The notes beneath the pieces were generated by a model. That model had not been told where the DNA came from. It searched no databases and saw only the letters and a program-made list of their open reading frames with translations. This document shows, one piece after another, positions 7,304-15,900 of a stretch of 16,570 nucleotides of DNA (the stretch's first letter is position 1; every line of letters begins with the position of its first letter). The stretch is from contig DASTQX010000338.1 in assembly GCA_035761505.1 (NCBI GenBank), forward strand, positions 1-16,570, given 5' to 3'. The position numbers and the translations under genes are program-made. This DNA comes from JAIVJM01 sp035761505. Its GTDB lineage: Bacteria; Acidobacteriota; Blastocatellia; Pyrinomonadales; Pyrinomonadaceae.

Positions 7304-7397
7304 AGGGTAAAAGGGTAAAAGGGGAAGAGGGTAAAAGGGATTAGCGGGGCCGCCTGATGTCCCTTTTACCCTCTTCCCCTTTTACCCCTTTTACCCC
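7304..7397. terminator. Long octamer-repeat hairpin between converging genes
   Basis: The left arm (7305-7340) is built from octamers GGGTAAAA, GGGTAAAA, GGGGAAGA, GGGTAAAA. The right arm (7360-7396) is their reverse complement. The inner 25 bp (7316-7340 with 7360-7384) pair perfectly, and pairing continues outward with one bulged C for a stem of about 36 bp. The loop is 19 nt. It fills the gap between the plus-strand propeller and the minus-strand dioxygenase, so a bidirectional transcript end or transcript-protecting structure is the likely role. A T-run follows only weakly on either side, so intrinsic termination is not proven. Confidence 0.7.
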
Positions 7398-7402
7398 CTC
7401 TT

Positions 7403-7990
7403 TTACTTCTTTGCGAGCACCACGTCGAACGTGGCTGTGAGTTGTTTGCCGCGTTCGCCGTCGAGGGGGACGACGAGGGCGGCGCGGACGATGGGGTCTG
7501 TGCGGTTGCGGGCCTCGCCCTCGAAGTAACATTCGGTCACGAGGGGCGCGTAGCCGGACGCGCTGATGATGTAGTGGATGTGCCGCGCCCTCTGAAGGCC
7601 GCCGTCGGTGTAGTTGCCGGGGAGGATGGTCTCGAACCGGTAGCGCCCTTCGTCGTCGGCGCGCACGCGCCCGCGCAGGTGGAAGCGCTCGTTGTCGTAG
7701 TGCCCGGCGGCGTCGGCCTGCCACACGTCGACGATGGCTCCCTTCAAGGGCGCGCAGGTGTCGGCGGCGGTGACGCGGCCCGCGACTTGAAGCCGCTCGC
7801 CCGGCTCGTCCGCGCCGCAGAGCTTCTCGCGCCACGGCGCGCCCTCCTTGTAGAAGGGGCCGCCCGCGCCCCTCGCCGTCGGGCTGCAAGTCTCCGCCGC
7901 CGTCGCGCACGCCTCGAACTTCAGGAACGGCAACAGCGCCAGCCCCGCGCCCATGAACTCCCGCCGCGAAGTGTTCAGTCTCTTTCTCAT
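7403..7990 (-). CDS. Tat-exported intradiol ring-cleavage dioxygenase
   Basis: The product has 195 residues. The N-terminus carries a twin-arginine signal, S-R-R-E-F-M at 8-13, followed by a hydrophobic stretch, as expected for an iron enzyme exported folded. The family's early G-P-F-Y motif is at 44-47. The core matches the protocatechuate 3,4-dioxygenase/catechol 1,2-dioxygenase fold: G-A-x-V-D-V-W-Q-A-D (84-93), G-H-Y-D (96-99), Y-R-F-E-T-I-L-P-G-N-Y (117-127) and R-A-R-H-I-H (134-139). By family comparison the Fe(III) ligands would be Tyr98, Tyr127, His137 and His139, with Arg134 in the active site; all are present. Such enzymes insert O2 to open catechol-type rings between the hydroxyls. 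The substrate cannot be read from sequence. Cysteines 35, 58, 79 and 154 may form disulfides. GGAGG lies only 4 nt before the ATG. It is last in the receptor/lipoprotein operon, 79 bp after the lipoprotein gene. Confidence 0.9.
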   Translation of the reverse strand: MRKRLNTSRREFMGAGLALLPFLKFEACATAAETCSPTARGAGGPFYKEGAPWREKLCGADEPGERLQVAGRVTAADTCAPLKGAIVDVWQADAAGHYDNERFHLRGRVRADDEGRYRFETILPGNYTDGGLQRARHIHYIISASGYAPLVTECYFEGEARNRTDPIVRAALVVPLDGERGKQLTATFDVVLAKK

Positions 7991-8004
7991 AAAGCCTCCG
8001 ACTA

Positions 8005-8069
8005 AGGAAACGATGAACGCGGAACGACGAACTGAAAGACAAACGGCTTCCGGTTTTCAGTCCATCGCT
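8005..8069. repeat. Intergenic hairpin repeat, copy B
   Basis: 8005-8037 matches copy A (5556-5588) at 30 of 33 bases. The right arm, around 8053-8069 (TTTTCAGTCCATCGC), pairs imperfectly with the left arm GGAACGACGAACTGAAA (8021-8037). Three of the four mismatches become G-U pairs in the minus-strand RNA, which is the strand transcribed here. It sits in the 79-bp gap between the propeller lipoprotein and dioxygenase genes, just upstream of the latter's ribosome site. Confidence 0.65.
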
Positions 8070-9497
8070 TCATTCGATTGAGAGCGAGGCGAGGGTGGTT
8101 TCGTCTTTGACGAGGATGCGCGTCGGGCCCGCGACGACCGGGTGCGCCCACGTCGGCGAGTTGGCGACGGTGTACTGCGCGACGGGCGCGTACTCCTTCG
8201 CGCTCGCCGGGAGGACGATGAGTTGGGCGTCGTTCGTCAAAAGCAGCAGCGTGCCGCCGAGGTTGAGCAGCGCGGCGTTCTCGCCCGCGCGCCCCGGCCC
8301 TAGCCAGAGCGTCTTGCCGGTGTCGGCGTCGAGGCAGAAGAACTGCCCCTTCTTGCGCACCGACATCCCGAAGAGAAGGTTGCCGTGCGCAACGGGCGAG
8401 TTCATGTAAAGCTCCGTCTCGCCGTTGCGCCAGACCTCCCGCGCCGCGAAGCCCGCGCCCTCTCTGACGGGCCGCACGGCCAGAATCCCCTGCTCTTCGA
8501 GCGAAAAGATAATTGTGTCTTTGTAGATGAAGGGCGTGACGGAGTTGGTGTCGTAGGAGGATTTCGCGGGCAGCTTCCAGCGCAGAGCCCCGTTCGAGGC
8601 CGAGACCGCGACCAGCTCCTTCTGCGTGAAGGTCACAATCTGCCGCTCGCCGCCCGCTTTGAAGACGACAGGCGAGGAGTAGGCCGGGCCGTCCGGCTCG
8701 AAAGACCATTTGACTTTGCCGGTCGCTGCCTCGAAGGCCGTGAGCGCGCCCTTGTCGTGCCCGCCGACGTGCGCGATAAGGAGCCCGCCTTCGACCAGAG
8801 GCGACATCGCCGTCCCGTAGAGCGGCGATGTGTTCGGATACTGCCCGGAGAAATTTTTACGCCAGACGACTTTGCCCGTCGCCGCGTCGTGCGCCGAGAG
8901 GACGCCGCTGATGCCGAGCGTGAAGACGCGCCCGCCGCTCAAGACCGGCGTGGACTTCGGCCCCTTGCCGTGCCCGCGCGCCGCCGGGTTCATCTCGTAG
9001 GCGACAGGGTTTGCGCTCCTCCAAACCTCCTTGCCCGTCGCGGCGTCGAGGCACATGAGCACTTCTTCCTCGCCCTGCCGCGCGAAGACGAAAGCCTTGC
9101 CTTCCGACACGACCGGCGAAGAGTGGCCGACGCCGACCGTCACCTTCCACTCTTCCTTGAGAGTCTTTGGCCAGACTCGCGGGGCCGCGACGCCGCCGAC
9201 GTTGCCGTCTCGATTCGGCCCGCGCCACTGCGGCCAGCTCAACGTCTCGGCGGAAGGCGTTGTTGTCGTCGTCGTCGCTTCCGGCAAGCCTTCGGTCTTT
9301 GCGACCTCGACGCCCTCGGTTTCACTCTTGACCGGAGACGCCGCCGCCATCGCCGCGTCCGCGGGCGAAGGTGTTGAAGCCACGGTCGGAGCGGAAGTCT
9401 CTCCCGGCTGCACGGTCGCGCGCGCCGCGCAGCCCGCGACGGCGAGCAGCGCGAGCGAGCATGACAGGACGAAGGCGGGCGCTTGAGTCCTCTTCAT
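8070..9497 (-). CDS. PQQ-like beta-propeller lipoprotein
   Basis: The product has 475 residues. It begins with a lipoprotein signal, and the lipobox L-A-V-A-G-C places the lipidated cysteine at residue 23. Residues ~24-86 form a disordered Ala/Thr/Pro/Glu-rich linker containing a six-threonine run at 75-80. The propeller then starts with W-P-Q-W-R-G-P-N-R-D-G at 88. Blades carry CLDAATGKEVWR, AHDAATGKVVWR, AFEAATGKVKW and CLDADTGKTLW, the PQQ/BamB-like repeat. BamB, the well-known lipoprotein of this superfamily, works at the outer membrane in barrel assembly. A role beside the receptor encoded just upstream is therefore conceivable, but this protein is larger and is not clearly BamB. The start lies 11 bp after the receptor's stop, with only a weak GGA ribosome site, which suggests translational coupling. 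Membrane side and partner are inference. Confidence 0.9.
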   Translation of the reverse strand: MKRTQAPAFVLSCSLALLAVAGCAARATVQPGETSAPTVASTPSPADAAMAAASPVKSETEGVEVAKTEGLPEATTTTTTPSAETLSWPQWRGPNRDGNVGGVAAPRVWPKTLKEEWKVTVGVGHSSPVVSEGKAFVFARQGEEEVLMCLDAATGKEVWRSANPVAYEMNPAARGHGKGPKSTPVLSGGRVFTLGISGVLSAHDAATGKVVWRKNFSGQYPNTSPLYGTAMSPLVEGGLLIAHVGGHDKGALTAFEAATGKVKWSFEPDGPAYSSPVVFKAGGERQIVTFTQKELVAVSASNGALRWKLPAKSSYDTNSVTPFIYKDTIIFSLEEQGILAVRPVREGAGFAAREVWRNGETELYMNSPVAHGNLLFGMSVRKKGQFFCLDADTGKTLWLGPGRAGENAALLNLGGTLLLLTNDAQLIVLPASAKEYAPVAQYTVANSPTWAHPVVAGPTRILVKDETTLASLSIE

Positions 9498-9508
9498 AAA
9501 AGTTCCGC

Positions 9509-12500
9509 TCAGAACAGGAGCTTCGCGCCGAACTGGACGTGGCGCGGGTCGCGCGCCGAGGTGATGCGCCCGAAGGTCGGCGAGCCGAGGAAGTTGTCGG
9601 GCATGTTGAGGTTCGGGTGGTTGAAGAGGTTGAAGACCTCGGCGCGTAGTTGCAAACTCAAACGCTCTCCGAGCGCCGTGTTCTTGACGAGCGAGGCGTT
9701 GACGTTCTCCGTCCCCGGCCCTTCCAGAGTGTTGCGGCCCGCGTTGCCGAACGTGCCCGGCGCGGGGAACGCAAACGCCGAAGTGTCGAACCAGCGTTCG
9801 GGCGTGCGGTTCGAGAGCACGGGGTTGCCGACGACGTTCGGGCGGTCGTTCGCGCCGAAGCCGAGCGAAGAGCGGCCCGTGCCGCTATTGTCTATCTCGG
9901 AGAGCAGCGCCACGGTGAACGGCCTCCCCGTCTGGAGCGTGACGATGCCGAAGGTCTGCCAGCCGCTCAGCAGCGCCGAGAGCCAGCCGCGGTCGTCCAA
10001 GTATTTTCGATTCCTGCCGAACGGCAGGTCGTAGGCGTAGCTCAACGAAAGCCGGTGGCGCGCGTCGAAGTTCGAGCGCCCGCGCTCGGCCCGCAGGTCG
10101 TAGCTGTTCTGCGGGAAGTTCGGGTCGCCCGCGCTCGTAAAGAAGTTCGAGGCGTCGTCAATGGACTTCGCCCAAGTGTAGGAAGAGAGCAGAGAGAGCC
10201 CGAAGTCGAGCCGCTGCTCGAACCTCGCCTGGAGGCTGTGATAGATCGAGCTTGCGCGCGACTCAAGGACGTTGATGTCGTCGAACTGCGGCACGGGGCG
10301 CGGGACAAACGGCAGCCCCGGCGGCAGAGCGGACGGCTGCGGCTGGTTGATGTCGCGCGCCGAGAGCAGTTTCGTCCCCTTCGACCCGACGTAGGCGATC
10401 TCAAGCACGCGGCTGCGTCCGAATTGCTGCTGCGCGCTCACGTTCCAGTGCTGCATGTAGGGCGTGCGCAGGTCGCGCTGGATGGCGAGCGCCGAGTCGG
10501 GCAAGGCGAACGGGAAGAAGGCCGGGAAGGGATTGTCGAGCGTGAGCGGCAAGCCCGGTATCGAGAAGAAGAGGTTAAAGTCGAAGAAGGGCCGGTTAAA
10601 GTAGAGCGCCTCGCCCGGCGCGAGCGGCGACTGGTCGTAATAGACGCCGTAGCCCGCGCGCAAAACCGTATCGCCGCTCTCGCCGACCGTCCACGCGAGG
10701 CCGACGCGCGGCGCGAAGTTGTTCCGGTCTGCCTCGTAGCCGCTGCGCGGGACGCCGCCCGTGCCTACTTGGACGAGCGAGCGCGTCGCCGTGTCGTAGA
10801 TGTTGGCGCGGTCTTCGGCGTCCACCGACGGCGAGTTGTACTCGTAGCGGAGGCCCGCCGAGAGCGTCAGGCGCGGCGTCAGGCGCACGCTGTCGTTGAC
10901 GAAGAAGTTGAAGCTCTCGCCGCGCAGGTGTTGCGGGTTGTCGAGCCGCGCGCCGCCCGTCAGAAGCGGCGTGCCGAGCAGCAAGTCGCCGAGCGCGTTG
11001 AAGGTAATCTGCGCGAAGGGCGAGAACTGAATGCGCCCCCTCGACTCGACATCGCGGAAGGCGTTCTGCTGGACGGCCCGAATGTCCCCGCCGAATTTCA
11101 GGAGGTGATTGCCCCGCGCGTAAGTCGCCGTGTCGAGAAGCTGAAACGTGTTCGTCACCGAGTTCTGCGGGTTGTTGCCCTCGTGGCCGAGCGGCGAGAA
11201 GCCCGTCACCGTGATGAAGCTCAGGCCGAAGTCGCGCGGGTTCGAGGAGAGTTCCGGCAGGCCCACTTGGTTGTTGATGCTCGTGCCCGCGCCCTCCTGC
11301 CTGACGGCGGTCGCCACGCGGCTGAAGGCGAAGCGGAGGTCGTTGACGAAGGCGGGCGAGAAGACGTGCGTCGCGCCGAGCATGGCGTTCTGGCTGCGGC
11401 GCGTCACGTCGTCGCCGAAGCCGGGCACGACCGAGAAGCCCGCGCCCGTGAAGGGCTCGAAGAGTTCGCGGTCGCCGAAGCTGTAGCGGAAGACGAGCGA
11501 GGTGGCGTCCGAGAGCGTGTGGTCAACGCGCACGTCGAAGTGGTCGTTGCGGTCGCGCTGCGTCGGCGACGAGACGAAGTTCTGAAAAGGCGTCGCGCGG
11601 TTCGGCAGAGGATAGAGCGCGGCGATGCGGCGGCCCACGGCGCTCTGCCGCTCCAAAGGAATCTGACCGCCCGCGAAGGGCTGTCCCGTCGCCGGGTCAA
11701 CCGGCACGCCGAAGAAGCTCTGCGAGAAGTCGCCCGAACGCTCGGCGAGCGTCGGGACGTTCGTGACGCGCGTGATGCCTTCGCGCGAGCGCGTGCCTTC
11801 GTAGTCGGCGAAGAAGAAAGTCCGGTTCTCAACGAAGGGGCCGCCCACGGAAAATCCGAACTGGTTGCGGATGTACTTCGGCGCGGGCTCGCCCGCCGGG
11901 GCGAAGAAGTTGCGGGCGTCGAGCGCGCCGTTGCGGTGGAACTCGTAGAGCGAGCCCCGGAACTCTTTCGTGCCGGACTTGAGGACGACGTTGACCTGCG
12001 CGCCCGCGCTCCGACCGAAGGCGGCGTCGTAAGTCGAGGTCAGCATCTCGAACTCGCGGATGGCGTCCACGGGCGGGCGCACGCCGAAGGTGTTGAGCTT
12101 CGGGTCAACGTTATAGACGCCGTCCAAGAGGAAGTTGTTCGAGTCCTCGCGCGCGCCGTTGACGCTGAAGGCGAAGTCGCCGCGCGCCGAGCCCGCCGAC
12201 CCTTGCGCCGCCGGAACCGCGCCGGGGACGAGCAGAGACAACTCGAAGAAGTTCCGCCCGTCGAGCGGCAGCCCCTCGACCTTCCGGTTGTCAATCACCG
12301 TGCCGAGCGACGCGGAATCTTTCTTCACGTTGGAGATGTCGTCGGCGCTGACGATCAGCTCCTCCGAGATGACGCCCGCTTCCAGAGTGGCGTCAACCCG
12401 CTTCTCCTGATTGACGAGCAGTTCCACCCGCCGGGAGTATTTCCTGAAGCCCTGTTTCTCGACCTCCATCCGGTACCAGCCGGGCGAGAGCGACGAGAGC

Positions 12501-12703
12501 GCGTACTCGCCCTCGGCCCCGCTCGTCCCGACGCGCGACTCGTTCGTCCCTTCGTGCGTCAGGCGGATGGTGGCTTCGGGGATGACGCTTTCCCGCGCGT
12601 CCCTGACCGCGCCGCGCATCGAGCCGCGATGCGTCTGCGCGCTGACGGAAGGGACAAAGAGCAGCAGGAGTAGAAGGAGTGCGGAGAGAGATGAAGACTT
12701 CAA
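9509..12703 (-). CDS. Oar-like TonB-dependent receptor with N-terminal carboxypeptidase-regulatory-like domain
   Basis: The product has 1,064 residues with a TTG start (12703-12701), preceded 8 nt upstream by GAGGAG. Residues 1-22 are a signal peptide with seven consecutive leucines, cleaved near VSA|Q. Residues ~28-108 form the beta-sandwich CarboxypepD_reg-like domain (MRGAVRDARESVIPEATI, then GEYALSSLSPGWY). A short TonB-box-like strand, EELIVSA, follows at 114-120. The plug region (~125-230) contains GLPLDGRNFFELSLLVPG and FLLDGVYNVDP. The remainder is a long barrel rich in aromatic strands, such as NFFVNDSVRLTPRLTLSAGLR, ending in K-L-L-F with the terminal Phe expected of outer-membrane barrels. 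Such receptors move or bind ligands at the outer membrane using TonB energy; the ligand is unknown. It is the first gene of the minus-strand operon, with its promoter at 12783-12827. Confidence 0.92.
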   Translation of the reverse strand: MKSSSLSALLLLLLLFVPSVSAQTHRGSMRGAVRDARESVIPEATIRLTHEGTNESRVGTSGAEGEYALSSLSPGWYRMEVEKQGFRKYSRRVELLVNQEKRVDATLEAGVISEELIVSADDISNVKKDSASLGTVIDNRKVEGLPLDGRNFFELSLLVPGAVPAAQGSAGSARGDFAFSVNGAREDSNNFLLDGVYNVDPKLNTFGVRPPVDAIREFEMLTSTYDAAFGRSAGAQVNVVLKSGTKEFRGSLYEFHRNGALDARNFFAPAGEPAPKYIRNQFGFSVGGPFVENRTFFFADYEGTRSREGITRVTNVPTLAERSGDFSQSFFGVPVDPATGQPFAGGQIPLERQSAVGRRIAALYPLPNRATPFQNFVSSPTQRDRNDHFDVRVDHTLSDATSLVFRYSFGDRELFEPFTGAGFSVVPGFGDDVTRRSQNAMLGATHVFSPAFVNDLRFAFSRVATAVRQEGAGTSINNQVGLPELSSNPRDFGLSFITVTGFSPLGHEGNNPQNSVTNTFQLLDTATYARGNHLLKFGGDIRAVQQNAFRDVESRGRIQFSPFAQITFNALGDLLLGTPLLTGGARLDNPQHLRGESFNFFVNDSVRLTPRLTLSAGLRYEYNSPSVDAEDRANIYDTATRSLVQVGTGGVPRSGYEADRNNFAPRVGLAWTVGESGDTVLRAGYGVYYDQSPLAPGEALYFNRPFFDFNLFFSIPGLPLTLDNPFPAFFPFALPDSALAIQRDLRTPYMQHWNVSAQQQFGRSRVLEIAYVGSKGTKLLSARDINQPQPSALPPGLPFVPRPVPQFDDINVLESRASSIYHSLQARFEQRLDFGLSLLSSYTWAKSIDDASNFFTSAGDPNFPQNSYDLRAERGRSNFDARHRLSLSYAYDLPFGRNRKYLDDRGWLSALLSGWQTFGIVTLQTGRPFTVALLSEIDNSGTGRSSLGFGANDRPNVVGNPVLSNRTPERWFDTSAFAFPAPGTFGNAGRNTLEGPGTENVNASLVKNTALGERLSLQLRAEVFNLFNHPNLNMPDNFLGSPTFGRITSARDPRHVQFGAKLLF

Positions 12704-12711
12704 GACGGATT

Positions 12712-12717
12712 CTCCTC
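12712..12717 (-). promoter_or_regulatory. Ribosome binding site that supports a TTG start
   Basis: On the minus strand GAGGAG lies 8 nt before TTG at 12703. No ATG or GTG in this frame gives an intact signal peptide. The site and the immediate hydrophobic leader together fix this rare start. Confidence 0.75.
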
Positions 12718-12782
12718 GGAAGTGATTCGGACGGGCCTGAGACTCTAACGGACTCGGCGTCGAGATTGTTTCGGCGTCGGCG

Positions 12783-12827
12783 ATTATGGCCTAAAACGCG
12801 TGAGTTGTTGTAAAGATGCTGTAAAAG
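12783..12827 (-). promoter_or_regulatory. Promoter with 11-bp tandem operator, upstream of the receptor operon
   Basis: The tandem units TGTTGTAAAGA and TGCTGTAAAAG occupy 12806-12827 (plus-strand reading). ATTATG at 12783-12788 reads CATAAT on the minus strand, a 5/6 match to a -10 box, with exactly 17 bp between. The arrangement is the same as at 1535-1579, differing at few positions within the 22-bp element. The predicted transcript starts near 12,776 with a leader of about 73 nt. A looser third copy, TATCGTAAAAA, lies nearby at 12847-12857. Confidence 0.6.
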
Positions 12828-12872
12828 AAAACCGCGCGCCGTCAATTATCGTAAAAAGGGGGGACGAATTTC

Positions 12873-12901
12873 TACACAACTGCGCGCGGGGTTGTTAGAA
12901 T
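12873..12901 (+). promoter_or_regulatory. Candidate sigma-70 promoter for the second receptor gene
   Basis: TACACA (12873-12878, 4/6) and TAGAAT (12896-12901, 5/6) are 17 bp apart. The leader would be about 45 nt before the ATG at 12953. It faces away from the receptor operon promoter within the same 249-bp gap. Prediction from hexamers only. Confidence 0.4.
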
Positions 12902-12952
12902 CCGTGGGCGTCACCCCAGAATAGTTTACAACCCGGAGTTAATCACAACGTC

Positions 12953-15900
12953 ATGCGCTTCAAGCTCTGTCCCCCGCGCCTCGCCGGGAAATCCATCTCG
13001 TTAATCTTCGTCCTGTTTTTCGTACTCGCCGCGAGCGTGCGCGCGCAGACCACGAGCACGCTCACGGGCGAAGTCCGCGACAGTAGCGGCGCGGTCATCG
13101 CGGGCGCGACCGTGCGCGCGAAGAATCTGGAGACCGGCTCGACGCGCCAGGTCGTGAGCGACGACGAGGGCCGCTACACGTTCCCGGCGCTGCCCGTCGG
13201 GGCTTACGAAGTGCGCGCCGAGAAGGGCGGCTTCACGCACAAGGTCTTCGAGCGCATCCTGCTGACCGTCAACGAGACGGTGACGCTCGACATCCCTCTG
13301 GCCGTCGCCAGCGTGGACGAGACCGTGACCGTGACCGAGGAGGCCGCGCTCGTCAACACCGAGACGCCGGAACTCAGTTACCTCGTCGGCGAGCGCGCCA
13401 TCCGTGAGCTGCCCTTGAACGGGCGCAACTATACAGACCTCGCCTTCTTGCAGCCCGGCGTCGTCGCCTACTCGCACCGCGACACGGGCTCCGTGGTCGC
13501 GCACGGCACGGGCATCAGCATCAACGGGCAAGACCCGCGCTCGAACGTCTATCTGCTCGACGGCACGCCGCAGAACGATTTCACCAACGGCCCGGCGGGG
13601 AGCGCCGCCGGGACGGTGCTCGGCGTCGAGACCATCCGCGAGTTCCGCGTCGAGACCAACGCCTACAGCGCCGAGTTCGGGCGCAACTCCGGCGGGCAGA
13701 TTAACGCCATCAGCAAGTCCGGCACGAACCAGTTCCACGGCTCGCTCTACGAGTTCCACCGCAACGACAACTTCGACGCGCGCAACTTCTTCGACCCGGA
13801 GGAGAAGCCGGAGTTCAAGCGCAACCAGTTCGGCGCGAGCATCGGCGGCCCCATTGACCGCGACCGCCTCTTCTTCTTCGCGGGATTCGAGGCGCTCCGC
13901 GAAAACCTCGGACGCTCCATCCGCACCTTCGTCCCCGACCTCGACGCGCGTCAGGGAATCCTCACGCGCTGCGCCGTCACGCCCGCCGCCGGAGGCGCGT
14001 GCCCCGAAGCGAGCATCATCCGCGAGACGGTCACGGTGAACCCTTCGGTCAGACCTTACCTCGACGAGTTCCCCCTGCCGAACACCGGGCCTTCGCGCGT
14101 CGTCGGCAACCTCGCCGCGCACGTCTTCAACTTCAATCAGAGGGTCAACCAGAACTTCTTCCAGACGCGCCTCGACTACAACCGCAGCGACCGCGACCAG
14201 TTCTTCGCGCGCTACACCTTCGACGACGCCGACCAGGAATTGCCGACCGACTACCCGCAGTTCCCGCGCACGTTCCTCTCGCGCAACCAGTTCTTCACCG
14301 CCGAGTACCGGCAGACGCTCTCGGCCTCGACGCTGAACACCTTCCGCTTCGGCTTCGGTCGGACGCACATCGGCCAGAACGTCGCGGCCAACACGACGCA
14401 GGAGTTGCAGCCCTTCGTGCCGGGCCGCGAACTCACCGGCAACATTGACATCGGCGGCTTTCCGCGCTTCGGCCCGCAGACTTCCGGCAACTTGCGTCTC
14501 ACGCAGAACGTCTTCAGCTTCGAGCACGGGCTCGTCCACAGTCGCGGTCGTCATCTGATTAAGGCCGGGGCGCTCGCCGAGCGCTATCAGGACAACATGG
14601 TCAACCCGACCTTCGGCAACGGCATCTTCGTCTTCCCCGGCATCCGCCAGTTCGTCTTGGGAACGCCGGTGCGCTTCATCGGGCTCACGCCCGAAGGCGC
14701 GCTCGACCGCTACTGGCGCTTCACGCTCCTCGGCTTCTACGTGCAGGACACGATGCGCGTCACGCCGCGCCTGAGCCTCAACGCGGGGCTCCGCTACGAG
14801 TTCACGACGATGCCCGTGGACATTAATGGACGCGACTCGGCGCTCCCGAATTTGACCGACCGCGCGCCGACCGTCGGGCCGCTCTACCGGAACCCGACGC
14901 ACAAGAATTTCGGGCCGCGCGTCGGCTTCGCGTGGGACGTGATGGGCGACGGCAAGACCTCCGTGCGCGGCGGCTACGGGATTTACTTCAACACCAACAA
15001 CCAGCAGAACCTCATCGTGACGGTGACGAACCCGCCCGCGACGCCGCGGCCCGTCGTCGCCAACCCCTCGTTCCCGGTTCCGAACTTCACCGGCTCGATC
15101 TCCATCCGGCCCGTGCAGTTCGACCTCAACAACCCTTATCTGCAAGTCTGGAACTTGAACGTCCAGCGCGAACTCTGGTTCGACACCGTGATGACCATCG
15201 GCTACGCGGGCTCGCGCGGCGTGCACCTTCTGCGGAGCAGCGACGTGAACACCACCGTCCCCGTCATCCGCGCCGACGGCACGCCCTTCTTCCCCGCCGG
15301 GCGGCCCCGGCCCAACACCGCCTTTACGACCATCGAGCTTAAATCGAGCGACGGCAACTCGTGGTACAACGCCCTCATCTTCGAGGTGCGCAAGCGCTTC
15401 ACGCGCGGGCTCTCCGCACAGTCGTCCTACACCTTCTCGCGCAACATTGATACGACGCAGGCTTCGACCTTCTTCTCCGACGCGACGAACGGGACGACCT
15501 CAGCGATGCCGGAGTTTCCCGGCCTCAACTACAACAAGGGGCTCGCGGACTTCCACGCCAAGCACAACTGGGTCGTCAACTTCACGTGGGTCTTGCCCTT
15601 CGCCGAAGGGATGAGCGGGGTGGCGGGGACGCTGCTCGACGGCTGGCAGCTCTCCGGCATCGGCCACGCGCGGAGCGGGAACCCTTTGACCGTCTTCGTG
15701 CAGAACAACCGCTCGCGCTCGCAGTGGGCACCTTCTGTCGGCCCCGGCATCGGGCTCGACCGACCGGGCCTCGCGGACGGCTTCACGCACGAGACGGCGG
15801 TGACGGGCGACCCCGACGGTTACTTCGTCCCCGAAGCCTTCGTCCTTCAGCCCGCCGGGACGCTCGGCGCGCTGGGGCGCGGGACGTTCATCGGCCCGAA

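Noticed and set aside
1..9497. True PQQ-dependent alcohol or glucose dehydrogenases
   Set aside because: Proteins are 450-530 residues, shorter than classical quinoprotein dehydrogenases, lack CxxCH haem domains, and no recognisable catalytic or calcium-binding signature was seen. The shared repeats only show the propeller fold.
9650..12673. Plus-strand open frame of about 1,000 codons opposite the first receptor
   Set aside because: Translation is Arg/Glu/Val-rich without domains. The opposite strand encodes a clear receptor with signal peptide and terminal Phe. Long antisense frames are expected in G+C-rich coding DNA.
13001..15226. Minus-strand open frame of about 740 codons opposite the second receptor
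   Set aside because: Same low-complexity Arg/Val/Glu composition; the plus strand is the true gene.
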